From: Streptomyces asiaticus
GTDB taxonomy: Bacteria > Actinomycetota > Actinomycetes > Streptomycetales > Streptomycetaceae
Assembly: GCF_018138715.1 (NCBI RefSeq)
Contig: NZ_JAGSHX010000006.1
Coordinates: 62,001-126,000 of the forward strand
Direction: 5' to 3'
Length of the DNA: 64,000 nucleotides
A program made the translations under genes and the position numbers. The notes below the pieces were generated by a model. That model had not been told where the DNA came from. It was given only the letters and a program-made list of their open reading frames with translations, and did no database searches. Positions 55,245 to 64,000 of this stretch are shown here, piece after piece; position 1 is the first letter of the stretch, and the number at the start of each line of letters is the position of its first letter.

Positions 55245-58200
55245 ATGTCGAACGAAGAGAAGCTGCTCGACCACCTCAAGTGGGTCACGGCCGAGTTGCG
55301 CCAGACCCGTGAGCGTCTGCGGGAGGCCGAGTCCGCCGAGCCGGAGCCCATCGCGATCGTGGGCATGGCCTGCCGCTATCCGGGCGGGGTGCGGTCGCCG
55401 GAGGAGCTGTGGCGGCTGGTGCGGGACGGCGAGGACGCCGTCTCCGGCTTTCCCACGGACCGGGGTTGGGGCGTTGAGGAGCTGTTCGACCCGGATCCCG
55501 AAAGCTATGGGAAGTCGTATGTGGACCAGGGCGGATTCTGTTACGACGCGACCGGGTTCGACGCGGCCTTCTTCGACATCAGCCCCCGTGAGGCCCAGGC
55601 CATGGACCCCCAGCAGCGGCTGCTGCTGGAGACCGCGTGGGAGGCGTTCGAACGCGCCGGGCTCAATCGAGCGGCGCTGGGCGGCAGCAACACCGGGGTG
55701 TTCGCCGGGGTGGGTTCGCACGACTATCTGTCGGTCATCGGCGACATCACCAGCGAGGTGGAGGGCTATGTCGGCCCCGGGAACCTCGGCAGTGTGGTGT
55801 CCGGACGGGTGGCGTACTCGCTCGGCCTGGAGGGGCCCGCGGTCACGGTGGACACCGCGTGTTCCTCGTCGCTGGTCGCCATCCACCTGGCGTGTCAGGC
55901 GCTGCGCAACGGCGAATGCGATCTGGCCCTGGCCGGTGGGGTGGCCGTGATGGCGACGCCCGGCGCCTTCATCGAGTTCTCCCGTCAGCGCGGCATGGCC
56001 CCGGACGGCCGCTGCAAGCCGTTCGCGGCGGCCGCCGATGGCACGGGGTGGGGCGAGGGCGCCGGGTTGGTCGTCCTGGAGCGTCTGTGTGAGGCGCAGC
56101 GCCGCAACCGCCGTGTCCTCGGGGTGATCCGGGGTTCCGCGGTCAACCAGGACGGGGCCAGCAACGGTCTTACGGCGCCGAACGGGCCGTCGCAGCAGCG
56201 GGTGATCCGGCAGGCCCTGGCCAACGCGCAGCTGTCCACCGCCGAGGTGGACGCGGTCGACGGACACGGTACCGGGACCACCCTCGGCGATCCGATCGAG
56301 GCGCAGGCGCTGCTGGCCACGTACGGCCAGGGCAGGCCGGAGGACCGGCCGCTGTGGCTGGGCTCCGTCAAGTCCAACCTGGGGCACACGCAGGCAGCCG
56401 CCGGTGCGGCCAGTGTGATCAAGATGGTGATGGCGATGCGGCATGAGCTGCTGCCCGCCTCGCTGCACGTCGACGAGCCGACGCCGCACGCCGACTGGGC
56501 GTCGGGTGCGGTACGGCTGCTGACCGAGCCGGTCGCGTGGCCGCGCGGGGAGCGTCCGCGCCGGGCCGGTGTGTCCGCGTTCGGGATCTCCGGTACGAAC
56601 GCGCATCTGATCCTGGAGCAGGCACCCGAACCCGAACCGGCCGAGGCCGCCCCCGCGCCGGACACGTCGGGGGGCGGGGTGTCGGCAGGTGGTGTGGTGC
56701 CGTGGGTGGTGTCCGGGCGTGGCGCCGAGGCATTGCGCGGTCAGGCACGCGCACTGGCCGAACGAGTGGCCGCCGACCCCGAAGCATCGCCGGCGGAAGT
56801 CGGCTGGTCACTGATCGCCACCCGGTCCGTCTTCGACCACCGCGCCGTCATCGTCGGCGAACACCAAGACGAACTCCTCACCGGACTCAACGCCCTGGCC
56901 GCCGGCACCACCCACCCCACCATCATCGAACCCAACACCATCACCAGCGGCGGCATCGGACCAGTCCTGGTCTTCCCCGGCCAGGGCTCCCAATGGCTCG
57001 GCATGGGCGCCGGACTCCTGGACGCCTCCCCCGTCTTCGCCGCCCGCGTCGCCGAATGCGAACAAGCCCTCACCCCCCACGTCGACTGGTCCCTGACCCA
57101 AGCCCTGCGCGGCGGAGTCAACGCCGCCGACCTCGCCCGCGTCGACGTCGTCCAACCCGTCCTATGGGCCGTCATGGTCTCCCTGGCCACCGTATGGGAC
57201 CACCACGGCGTCACCCCCACCGCCGTCGTCGGCCACAGCCAAGGCGAAATCGCCGCCGCCTGCGTCGCCGGAGCCCTCTCCCTCGACGAAGGCGCCCGCA
57301 TCGTCGCCCTCCGCGCCCACGCCCTCCGCCGCCTCACCGGCCACGGCGCCATGGCCTCCCTCACCCTCAGCCACAACCAAACCCAAGAACTCCTCACCAA
57401 ACTCGGCGAACCAGCCCGCAACGTCGGCATCGCCGCCGTCAACGGACCCGGCTCCGTCGTCATCTCCGGACCACCGGACCAGGTCGCCCACACCGTCACC
57501 GCATGCGAACAAACAGGCCGCCGCGCCCGGCTCATCGACGTGGACTACGCCTCCCACAGCGCCCAAGTCGACGAAATCGCCGAGGAGTTGAAGGAGGTGC
57601 TGTCGGGGATCGAGCCCGTCCAGGCCGAGGTGGCGTTCTACTCGACCGTCACCGGCACCCGCATGGACACCAGCGGGCTCGACACCACCTACTGGATCAA
57701 GAACCTCCGCGAACGAGTCCGCTTCGCCGACGCCATACGAGCACTCCTCGACGACGGCCACCGCGTATTCATCGAAGCCAGCACCCACCCCGTCCTCACC
57801 ATCGGCATGCAGGAGACCTTCGAGGAAGCCGGTGTGCCCGCGGCCGCGGTGCCGACCCTGCGCCGGGACCACGGCGACCACGCCCAGTTGCTGCGCTCGG
57901 TGGCGCAGGCGTTCACCGCCGGGGTCACCGTCGACTGGACCCGCTGGTTCCCCACCGACCCCACACCCCGCACCATCGACCTGCCCACCTACGCCTTCCA
58001 GCGGCGGCGGTACTGGCTGGACGGGCGGGGTGGCCACAGTGGCGACCCGGGAGACCTCGGGCTGGGGTCCGCCGAGCATCCACTGCTCGGCGCCGCCGTG
58101 GAACTCGCGGAGGGCGGCGGCACCCATCTGCTGACCGGCCGCCTGTCGCCGCGGACTCATCCGTGGCTGAACGACCACCGGGTGCTGGACACCGTCCTGC

Positions 58201-61200
58201 TGCCGGGCACCGCCTTCGCCGAGCTCGCCCTCCACGCGGCCGCGCGGACCGGCTGTGACCACGTGGCGGAGCTGACCCTGCACGCACCACTGGTGGTTCC
58301 GCAGGGCGAGGCGGTCGATGTGCAGATCGCCGTGGCCGCTCCCGACCACAGCGGTGAGCGTCCGATCACGGTGCATTCACGGCCGGCGGCCGACACCGGC
58401 GACGCGGCCTGGACCCGGCACGCCACCGGGGCGCTCGCCACCTCCGCCGCATCCAACTCCGCGGCTATGAAGGCGGCTTGGCCGCCTCCCGGGGCGACAC
58501 CGCTGCCCGTCGAGGACTTCTACCGGCAGCTCGCCGACCACGGCTACCACTACGGACCGTCCTTCCAGGGCCTCACCGCCGCGTGGCGGCTGGACGGCGA
58601 TGTCTACGCCGAGGTGTCCCTGCCCGAAGGGGAGCGCGAGGGCGCGGCCGCGTACGGCATCCATCCCGCCCTGTTCGACGCCGCTCTGCACGCCCGTGCC
58701 CTGGACGTCGCCCCCGACTCCGAGGACGCGCACCGCATCCTGCTCCCGTTCGCCTGGAGTGGTCTGCGGCTGCGCGCCACCGGCGCGGACACCCTGCGGA
58801 TCCGCATCACCCCGACGGCATCGGACCGGCTCACCCTGCTCGCGGCCGATCCGACCGGCGCGGCCGTGGCCGTCGTGGACGATCTGATCCTGCGCCCGGT
58901 GCCGGACGGGCAGTTGGGGCGGGCGCGTGCGGCGGGCAGGAATTCGCTGTTCCAGCCGGTCTGGACGCGGCTGACACCGGCCGAGGGCGGCTCCGCGGGC
59001 CGTTGTACCGTGATCGGTCCTGAGGGCGGTCCCCTGGCCGACGCGCTGCCCGACGCCTCCCACCTCCCGGATCTCGCGGCCGTGCGGGCGGCCGTGGCGG
59101 ACGGGGCCCCGGCCCCCGATGTGGTGTTCGCCTTCTTCGGCTCTTCCGCCGACGGCCGGGACGATCCGGTGGAGCGCGCCCATGACCTGAGCAGGGAGGC
59201 CCTCGGGGTGCTGCGGGAGTTCCTCGCCGCTTCCGAATTCGCCGACACCCGGCTGGCGGTGGTCACCCGTGGGGCGGTCGCCCCGCAGAGCCATGACGAT
59301 GTCCACGATCTGCCCGCCTCCGCCGTGTGGGGTCTGGTGCGCAGCGCTCAGTCGGAGAACCCCGACCGGGTCCTGCTGCTCGACCTCGACGGAATCGACC
59401 CCGACGGAGTCGGCCCCGACGGAGTCGGCCCCGACGCACGGGACGACTCGCGGCGGGCCCTGGTCGGCGCCGTGGCCTCGGGCGAGCCCCAGCTGGCGCT
59501 GCGCGACGGGGTGGCGTACGTACCGCGGCTGGTCCACGACGACGCTGCCAAGCGGCTCACCCCGCCGGAGGGGTCGGCCGCGTGGCGTCTGGGGCTGACC
59601 GGCCACGGCAGCCTGGACCAGCTCGCGCTGGTCGACTGCCCGGACACCACCCGCCCGCTGGGCCGGGGCGAGGTCCGGGTGGCGCTTCGGGCGGGCGGGG
59701 TGAACTTCCATGACGTCGTCGTGGCGCTGGGCATGGTGGAGGACCCCAGGCCACTGGGCGGCGACGGTGCGGGCGTGGTCGTCGAAGTGGGGCCCGGTAC
59801 CGCGGAGTTCGCGGTGGGCGACCGGGTCATGGGTCTGTTCAACGGCACCGGACCGCTGGTCGTCACCGACGTCCGGATGATCACCGGGATCCCCGCGGGC
59901 TGGTCCTATACACAGGCGGCCACCACACCGTCCGCCTTTCTCACCGCCTACTACGGCCTCGCCGATCTCGCGGGGCTGCGGGCCGGGGAGAAGCTGCTGC
60001 TGCACGCGGCCACCGGTGGGGTGGGTCTGGCGGCCGTGCAGCTGGCTCGCCACTGGCAGGCCGAGGTGTTCGCCACTGCGGGACCCACGAAGTGGCACGC
60101 CCTGCGGGAGCGCGGTTTCGACGACCGTCATATCGCCTCCTCGCGCACCCTCGACTTCGAGGAGGTCTTCCGCACCGCCGCCGGATCCGTCGACGTGGTG
60201 CTCAATTCCCTGGCCGGTGACTTCATGGACGCGTCGTTGCGGCTGCTGGCCCCCGGCGGTCGCTTCATCGACATGGGCCGGACCGACGTCCGCGACCCCG
60301 AGGAGGTCGGAGCTCGCCATCCGGGGATCGTCTACCGCGCGTTCGACCTGGTCGGCGGGGCGGGTCCGGACCGCATCCAGCAGATGCTGGCCGAGTTGTC
60401 GACGCTGTTCGAGAACGGGACGCTGCAACCGCTGCCGACCACGCTGTGGGACATCCGCAGGGCCCCGGAGGCATTCCGCTACTTCAGCCAGGCCCGCCAC
60501 ATCGGCAAGATCGTGCTGACGCTCCCGACCGCCCTCGATCCGGAGGGCACGGTCCTCATCACCGGTGGCACAGGCACCCTCGGCGCCGCCACCGCCCGCC
60601 ATCTGGTGGCCCACCACGGCGTACGGCGGCTGCTGCTCATCAGCCGCCGGGGCCCCGACGCCCCGGGGGCCACGGAGCTGGCGGCCGAACTGACCGAACT
60701 CGGCGCACACGTGTCCATCGCGGCGTGTGACGCGGCCGACCGGGCCGCCCTGGCCAAGCTGCTGGAGACCGTTCCCGACCGCCATCCGCTCACCGCCGTC
60801 GTCCACGCGGCCGGGCTGCTGCGCGATGCCACGGTCGAGGCGCTCACGCCCGATCGGCTCGATGAGGTGTTGCGGGCGAAGGCCGACGCGGCGTGGAATC
60901 TGCATGAGCTCACCCGCGACACCGGGCTGTCGGCGTTCGTGTTGTTCTCCGCGGCCGCCGGGCTGCTGGGCGCCGCGGGCCAGGGCAACTACGCGGCGGG
61001 CAACGCCTTCCTGGACGCGCTCGCCGTGCACCGTCATGCCCAGGGCCTGCCCGCCACCTCCCTGGCCTGGGGGTACTGGGCCCAGGCCACCGGGATGACC
61101 GGGGGGATGACGGATGCCGACCGGGCGCGGCTGGCGCGGGCCGGGATGGTGGGGCTGGAGACCGAACAGGGTCTCGCACTGCTCGACATCGCGCTCGACA

Positions 61201-61886
61201 GCGGTCTGCCAACCCTGGCGCCCATCCGGCTCGACCTGGCCACCATGCGGCGTGAGGCCCATGCCGACGATCTGCCGCCCCTCTTCAGGAGCCTGGTGCG
61301 CGGCGCCGCCCCGCAGGCGGCCACCGGGGCCATCGCCTCGGGCGGGGCGGCACCCGCGGAGGCGTTCGCCGCCATGTCCGGGGAGGACCGGCAGCAGACG
61401 CTCCTGAAGCTGGTGCGCAACGCCACGGCGACGGTGCTGGGCCATGACACGGCGGATGCCGTCCACCCCACCCAGAACTTCCGGGAACTGGGCTTCGACT
61501 CGCTGACCGCCGTGGAGTTGCGGAACCGGCTGGGCGCCGCCACCGGTCTGCGGCTGCCCGCCACGCTGGTCTTCGACCACCCCACGCCCACCGCGGTGGT
61601 GCGGCTGCTGGAGGAGCTCCTGGTCCCGGCCGGGGTCACATCGGCGGACTCGCTCCTCACCGGCCTCGACTCCCTGGACGCCGCCTTGACCGGGGGGATC
61701 GCCGACCGGGAGCAACGGGCCCGGATCGCGGCCCGGCTGCGCGAACTGCTGCGCAAGGCGGACGGCCCGTGGCAGGACGCGGACGGCGACGCCGACGCCG
61801 AGGCGGATCTGGCGTCGGCCAGCGACGAGGAGTTGTTCCGGGCGCTCGACAACGAACTGACCGTCTCCGACGACGGCCTCCGATGA
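55245..61886 (+). CDS. type I modular polyketide synthase PKS-B, one fully reducing module (KS-AT-DH-ER-KR-ACP)
   Basis: A 2213-residue single-module PKS. N-terminal docking coiled coil ([20 protein letters not shown]), KS 36-460 (Cys near 206), AT with GHSQG (near 662) and YASH (near 768), the methylmalonyl-CoA signature. The DH has first motif [11 protein letters not shown] near 977, where the usual Gly of HxxxGxxxxP is Asp, and second motif FDAALHA near 1144. ER about 1459-1761 has [17 protein letters not shown] as NADPH site, and Val in ALGMVEDP at the position where Tyr marks S-methyl products, suggesting an R-methyl. KR from 1768 lacks the A-type Trp ([17 protein letters not shown]) and has LRD in place of LDD, so B-type is likely. 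ACP Ser is in GFDSLT near 2085, followed by a C-terminal docking tail. It should add one propionate unit, reduced to methylene if DH works. AAGGAG lies 8 nt before ATG 55245. Confidence 0.95.
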   Translation: MSNEEKLLDHLKWVTAELRQTRERLREAESAEPEPIAIVGMACRYPGGVRSPEELWRLVRDGEDAVSGFPTDRGWGVEELFDPDPESYGKSYVDQGGFCYDATGFDAAFFDISPREAQAMDPQQRLLLETAWEAFERAGLNRAALGGSNTGVFAGVGSHDYLSVIGDITSEVEGYVGPGNLGSVVSGRVAYSLGLEGPAVTVDTACSSSLVAIHLACQALRNGECDLALAGGVAVMATPGAFIEFSRQRGMAPDGRCKPFAAAADGTGWGEGAGLVVLERLCEAQRRNRRVLGVIRGSAVNQDGASNGLTAPNGPSQQRVIRQALANAQLSTAEVDAVDGHGTGTTLGDPIEAQALLATYGQGRPEDRPLWLGSVKSNLGHTQAAAGAASVIKMVMAMRHELLPASLHVDEPTPHADWASGAVRLLTEPVAWPRGERPRRAGVSAFGISGTNAHLILEQAPEPEPAEAAPAPDTSGGGVSAGGVVPWVVSGRGAEALRGQARALAERVAADPEASPAEVGWSLIATRSVFDHRAVIVGEHQDELLTGLNALAAGTTHPTIIEPNTITSGGIGPVLVFPGQGSQWLGMGAGLLDASPVFAARVAECEQALTPHVDWSLTQALRGGVNAADLARVDVVQPVLWAVMVSLATVWDHHGVTPTAVVGHSQGEIAAACVAGALSLDEGARIVALRAHALRRLTGHGAMASLTLSHNQTQELLTKLGEPARNVGIAAVNGPGSVVISGPPDQVAHTVTACEQTGRRARLIDVDYASHSAQVDEIAEELKEVLSGIEPVQAEVAFYSTVTGTRMDTSGLDTTYWIKNLRERVRFADAIRALLDDGHRVFIEASTHPVLTIGMQETFEEAGVPAAAVPTLRRDHGDHAQLLRSVAQAFTAGVTVDWTRWFPTDPTPRTIDLPTYAFQRRRYWLDGRGGHSGDPGDLGLGSAEHPLLGAAVELAEGGGTHLLTGRLSPRTHPWLNDHRVLDTVLLPGTAFAELALHAAARTGCDHVAELTLHAPLVVPQGEAVDVQIAVAAPDHSGERPITVHSRPAADTGDAAWTRHATGALATSAASNSAAMKAAWPPPGATPLPVEDFYRQLADHGYHYGPSFQGLTAAWRLDGDVYAEVSLPEGEREGAAAYGIHPALFDAALHARALDVAPDSEDAHRILLPFAWSGLRLRATGADTLRIRITPTASDRLTLLAADPTGAAVAVVDDLILRPVPDGQLGRARAAGRNSLFQPVWTRLTPAEGGSAGRCTVIGPEGGPLADALPDASHLPDLAAVRAAVADGAPAPDVVFAFFGSSADGRDDPVERAHDLSREALGVLREFLAASEFADTRLAVVTRGAVAPQSHDDVHDLPASAVWGLVRSAQSENPDRVLLLDLDGIDPDGVGPDGVGPDARDDSRRALVGAVASGEPQLALRDGVAYVPRLVHDDAAKRLTPPEGSAAWRLGLTGHGSLDQLALVDCPDTTRPLGRGEVRVALRAGGVNFHDVVVALGMVEDPRPLGGDGAGVVVEVGPGTAEFAVGDRVMGLFNGTGPLVVTDVRMITGIPAGWSYTQAATTPSAFLTAYYGLADLAGLRAGEKLLLHAATGGVGLAAVQLARHWQAEVFATAGPTKWHALRERGFDDRHIASSRTLDFEEVFRTAAGSVDVVLNSLAGDFMDASLRLLAPGGRFIDMGRTDVRDPEEVGARHPGIVYRAFDLVGGAGPDRIQQMLAELSTLFENGTLQPLPTTLWDIRRAPEAFRYFSQARHIGKIVLTLPTALDPEGTVLITGGTGTLGAATARHLVAHHGVRRLLLISRRGPDAPGATELAAELTELGAHVSIAACDAADRAALAKLLETVPDRHPLTAVVHAAGLLRDATVEALTPDRLDEVLRAKADAAWNLHELTRDTGLSAFVLFSAAAGLLGAAGQGNYAAGNAFLDALAVHRHAQGLPATSLAWGYWAQATGMTGGMTDADRARLARAGMVGLETEQGLALLDIALDSGLPTLAPIRLDLATMRREAHADDLPPLFRSLVRGAAPQAATGAIASGGAAPAEAFAAMSGEDRQQTLLKLVRNATATVLGHDTADAVHPTQNFRELGFDSLTAVELRNRLGAATGLRLPATLVFDHPTPTAVVRLLEELLVPAGVTSADSLLTGLDSLDAALTGGIADREQRARIAARLRELLRKADGPWQDADGDADAEADLASASDEELFRALDNELTVSDDGLR
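56529..57240. repeat. exact 712-bp repeat, PKS-B copy
   Basis: Identical to 63289-64000 in PKS-C over the KS end, the KS-AT linker and the first part of the methylmalonyl-type AT. The match begins just after a G/A difference in the LTEP codons and still continues at the window's right edge, so the true length is greater. Confidence 0.92.
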
Positions 61887-62008
61887 ACCAAGACCACTGG
61901 AACAGGACCACGGGATCAAGACCACTGGACCAGGACCGCTGGGCCAAGACCACCGGACCAGGACCGCTGAATCAGGACAGCCGTGACGATCGGGTTGATG
62001 CGATATGA
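61883..62008 (+). CDS. possible 41-residue bridging ORF between PKS-B and PKS-C
   Basis: ATG 61883 overlaps the PKS-B stop as ATGA, and the stop 62006-62008 overlaps the PKS-C start as ATGA. The 41-residue product begins [20 protein letters not shown] and is rich in Asp, Arg, Gln, Pro and Trp. It is almost wholly made of three copies of a 28-bp repeat. No ribosome site precedes it or PKS-C, so translation of the whole PKS run could be passed along by stop-start coupling. I know no homologue; it may work as a bridge rather than as a protein. Confidence 0.45.
   Translation: MNQDHWNRTTGSRPLDQDRWAKTTGPGPLNQDSRDDRVDAI
61890..61973. repeat. 28-bp tandem repeat, three copies, between PKS-B and PKS-C
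   Basis: Units 61890-61917, 61918-61945 and 61946-61973 each begin AAGACCAC and contain GGACC; they differ at several positions. 28 is not a multiple of 3, so each copy is read in a different frame in the bridging ORF and three copies total 84 bases, which keeps the frame. Confidence 0.88.
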
Positions 62009-64000
62009 CGGATGACGAGAAGCTCCGCAGCTATCTCAAGCGGGCGACCGCCGATCTGCGTCTGGCCAGGCGGCAGTTGCGCGAGGTCGAGGACCGTGCC
62101 CGGGAGCCCATCGCCATCGTCGGGATGGCGTGCCACTTCCCCGGCGACGTGGCGACCCCCGAGGACCTGTGGCGGGTGGTGGACGAGGGGGTGGACGTCA
62201 TCTCCTCGTTCCCCGAGGACCGTGGCTGGGACCTGGAGAACCTCTACGACCCCGATCCCGAGCACGCCGGTACCAGCAGCGCCCGCGAGGGCGGGTTCCT
62301 GCGCGATGTGGCCGACTTCGACGCCGAGTTCTTCGGGATCAGCCCGCGTGAGGCCGCGGCGATGGATCCGCAGCAGCGGCTGCTGCTGGAGACGGCGTGG
62401 GAGGCGTTCGAGCGCGCGGGGCTCACGCGGGAGGCGCTGAGCGGCAGTGCCACCGGGGTGTTCGCCGGGGTGGACTCGTACCACTATCTCTCGCTCATCG
62501 GCCAGACGACGAGCGACTCGGCGGGCTATGTGGCCACCGGGAACCTCGGCAGCGTGGTCTCGGGCCGGGTGTCGTACTCGTTCGGCCTGGAGGGGCCCGC
62601 GGTCACGGTGGACACGGCGTGCTCGTCGTCACTGGTGGCCACGCATCTGGCCGTGCAGGCGCTGCGGCAGGACGAGTGCTCGCTGGCCCTCGCGGGCGGG
62701 GTGACGGTGATGGCCACGCCCGGTGGGTTCACCGAGTTCTCGCGTCAGCGCGCGCTGTCCCCGGACGGGCGGTGCAAGGCGTTCGCCGCGGCGGCCGACG
62801 GCACGGGCTTCTCCGAGGGCGTCGGCCTGGTGCTGCTGGAGCGGCTGTCGGACGCACGGCGCAACGGGCACCGGGTGCTGGCGGTGATCCGGGGCTCGGC
62901 GGTCAACCAGGACGGTGCGTCGAACGGTCTGACGGCGCCGAACGGGCCCTCGCAGCAGCGGGTGATCCGGCAAGCACTGGCCAACGCCGGGCTGTCGCCG
63001 TCCGAGGTGGACGCGGTGGAGGCACACGGTACGGGCACGACGCTGGGTGATCCGATCGAGGCGCAGGCCCTGCTGGCCACGTACGGAGTGGACCGGCCGG
63101 AGGGACGTCCGCTGTGGCTGGGCTCCATCAAGTCCAACATCGGGCACACCCAGGCCGCCGCCGGGGTGGCGAGTGTCATCAAGATGGTGCAGGCCCTGCG
63201 GCATGAGGTGCTCCCCGTCTCGCTGCACATCGACGAGCCGACCCCGCATGTGGACTGGGGTGCGGGTGCGGTGCGGCTGCTGACCGAACCGGTCGCGTGG
63301 CCGCGCGGGGAGCGTCCGCGCCGGGCCGGTGTGTCCGCGTTCGGGATCTCCGGTACGAACGCGCATCTGATCCTGGAGCAGGCACCCGAACCCGAACCGG
63401 CCGAGGCCGCCCCCGCGCCGGACACGTCGGGGGGCGGGGTGTCGGCAGGTGGTGTGGTGCCGTGGGTGGTGTCCGGGCGTGGCGCCGAGGCATTGCGCGG
63501 TCAGGCACGCGCACTGGCCGAACGAGTGGCCGCCGACCCCGAAGCATCGCCGGCGGAAGTCGGCTGGTCACTGATCGCCACCCGGTCCGTCTTCGACCAC
63601 CGCGCCGTCATCGTCGGCGAACACCAAGACGAACTCCTCACCGGACTCAACGCCCTGGCCGCCGGCACCACCCACCCCACCATCATCGAACCCAACACCA
63701 TCACCAGCGGCGGCATCGGACCAGTCCTGGTCTTCCCCGGCCAGGGCTCCCAATGGCTCGGCATGGGCGCCGGACTCCTGGACGCCTCCCCCGTCTTCGC
63801 CGCCCGCGTCGCCGAATGCGAACAAGCCCTCACCCCCCACGTCGACTGGTCCCTGACCCAAGCCCTGCGCGGCGGAGTCAACGCCGCCGACCTCGCCCGC
63901 GTCGACGTCGTCCAACCCGTCCTATGGGCCGTCATGGTCTCCCTGGCCACCGTATGGGACCACCACGGCGTCACCCCCACCGCCGTCGTCGGCCACAGCC
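62005..64000 (+). CDS. type I modular polyketide synthase PKS-C, N-terminal part (3' end outside window)
   Basis: The first 665 residues of a further extension module. N-terminal docking coiled coil ([20 protein letters not shown]) is followed by a KS (about 33-455) with Cys in DTACSSS near 204, EAHGTGTT His near 339 and SNIGHTQ His near 379, all intact. The AT begins near 570 ([15 protein letters not shown]) and the sequence ends at the start of its GHSQ motif. This AT is identical in the visible part to the methylmalonyl-type AT of PKS-B, so the same extender is likely. ATG 62005 overlaps the stop of the bridging ORF. Confidence 0.94.
   Translation, partial: MTDDEKLRSYLKRATADLRLARRQLREVEDRAREPIAIVGMACHFPGDVATPEDLWRVVDEGVDVISSFPEDRGWDLENLYDPDPEHAGTSSAREGGFLRDVADFDAEFFGISPREAAAMDPQQRLLLETAWEAFERAGLTREALSGSATGVFAGVDSYHYLSLIGQTTSDSAGYVATGNLGSVVSGRVSYSFGLEGPAVTVDTACSSSLVATHLAVQALRQDECSLALAGGVTVMATPGGFTEFSRQRALSPDGRCKAFAAAADGTGFSEGVGLVLLERLSDARRNGHRVLAVIRGSAVNQDGASNGLTAPNGPSQQRVIRQALANAGLSPSEVDAVEAHGTGTTLGDPIEAQALLATYGVDRPEGRPLWLGSIKSNIGHTQAAAGVASVIKMVQALRHEVLPVSLHIDEPTPHVDWGAGAVRLLTEPVAWPRGERPRRAGVSAFGISGTNAHLILEQAPEPEPAEAAPAPDTSGGGVSAGGVVPWVVSGRGAEALRGQARALAERVAADPEASPAEVGWSLIATRSVFDHRAVIVGEHQDELLTGLNALAAGTTHPTIIEPNTITSGGIGPVLVFPGQGSQWLGMGAGLLDASPVFAARVAECEQALTPHVDWSLTQALRGGVNAADLARVDVVQPVLWAVMVSLATVWDHHGVTPTAVVGHS

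Noticed and set aside
58377..61925. Very long open frame on the minus strand opposite PKS-B, and similar long antisense frames opposite PKS-A, the MFS gene and the hydrolase-ABC gene
   Set aside because: In very GC-rich DNA the antisense frame aligned with G/C third positions seldom meets a stop. The translations are Arg/Gly/Ala/His-rich without domains, whereas the sense strand encodes clear PKS or transporter domains.
61890..61973. 28-bp repeats considered as a CRISPR array
   Set aside because: The units are directly adjacent with no spacers and differ from each other; no cas genes are present.

Overview
The window is linear, very GC-rich DNA (codon third positions are almost all G or C) with Streptomyces-type gene content: a SigB/SigF-family sigma factor, TerD and general-stress proteins, BlaI/M56 pairs, GTG/TTG starts, ATGA stop-start overlaps and a large modular type I polyketide synthase (PKS). 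It most resembles an arm or accessory part of a Streptomyces chromosome. Species assignment is inference only.

Region 1 (1-7000) is a stress-related and eroded segment. It holds the 3' end of a Gfo/Idh/MocA oxidoreductase, then a hemerythrin protein and an SDR oxidoreductase that diverge from a shared intergenic region with two matching SigB-like promoters. An IS4-family element with 9-bp target duplications, an alpha/beta hydrolase, an IS5-type transposase scrap, a DUF5133 protein, a SigB/F/G sigma factor and a wrecked second SDR copy follow.

Region 2 (7000-18300) is metabolic: a DUF952 protein, 6-phosphogluconate dehydrogenase, an MFS exporter, and a molybdenum aldehyde oxidoreductase locus of PaoABC type. 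That locus has a divergent XdhC/PaoD-like maturation factor, a downstream TetR regulator and a perfect palindrome over the first gene's start codon. A GH25 lysozyme gene follows whose N-terminal coding region carries a 162-bp MITE-like insertion that keeps the frame, then a Ser/Pro-rich exported protein.

Region 3 (18300-40850) is envelope, stress and secretion. It contains a two-gene polysaccharide operon (receiver + degenerate GGDEF + GT2 synthase, then a membrane acyltransferase), an FAD monooxygenase, and an ABC system whose ATPase is fused behind an exported hydrolase domain. Further on are a VWA/membrane-protein pair, TerD, a BlaI/M56 pair, a decayed DUF6153/DUF305 pair, a general stress protein, an ArsC-like reductase, an acyl-CoA synthetase, M6 and M28 peptidases and a DUF1579-like exported protein with an in-frame hexanucleotide repeat.

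Region 4 (40887-64000) is a collinear modular PKS that runs off the right edge. PKS-A has three KS-AT-KR-ACP modules, all with malonyl-type ATs and A-type KRs; one extra base in a 13-C run breaks its frame. PKS-B is one fully reducing KS-AT-DH-ER-KR-ACP module with a methylmalonyl-type AT. PKS-C is cut off inside its AT. Together they predict a stretch of three acetate-derived beta-hydroxyl units followed by a saturated propionate unit, as in polyol macrolides. Long near-identical AT blocks show recent recombination, and a repeat-built 41-codon ORF bridges PKS-B and PKS-C with stop-start overlaps at both ends.
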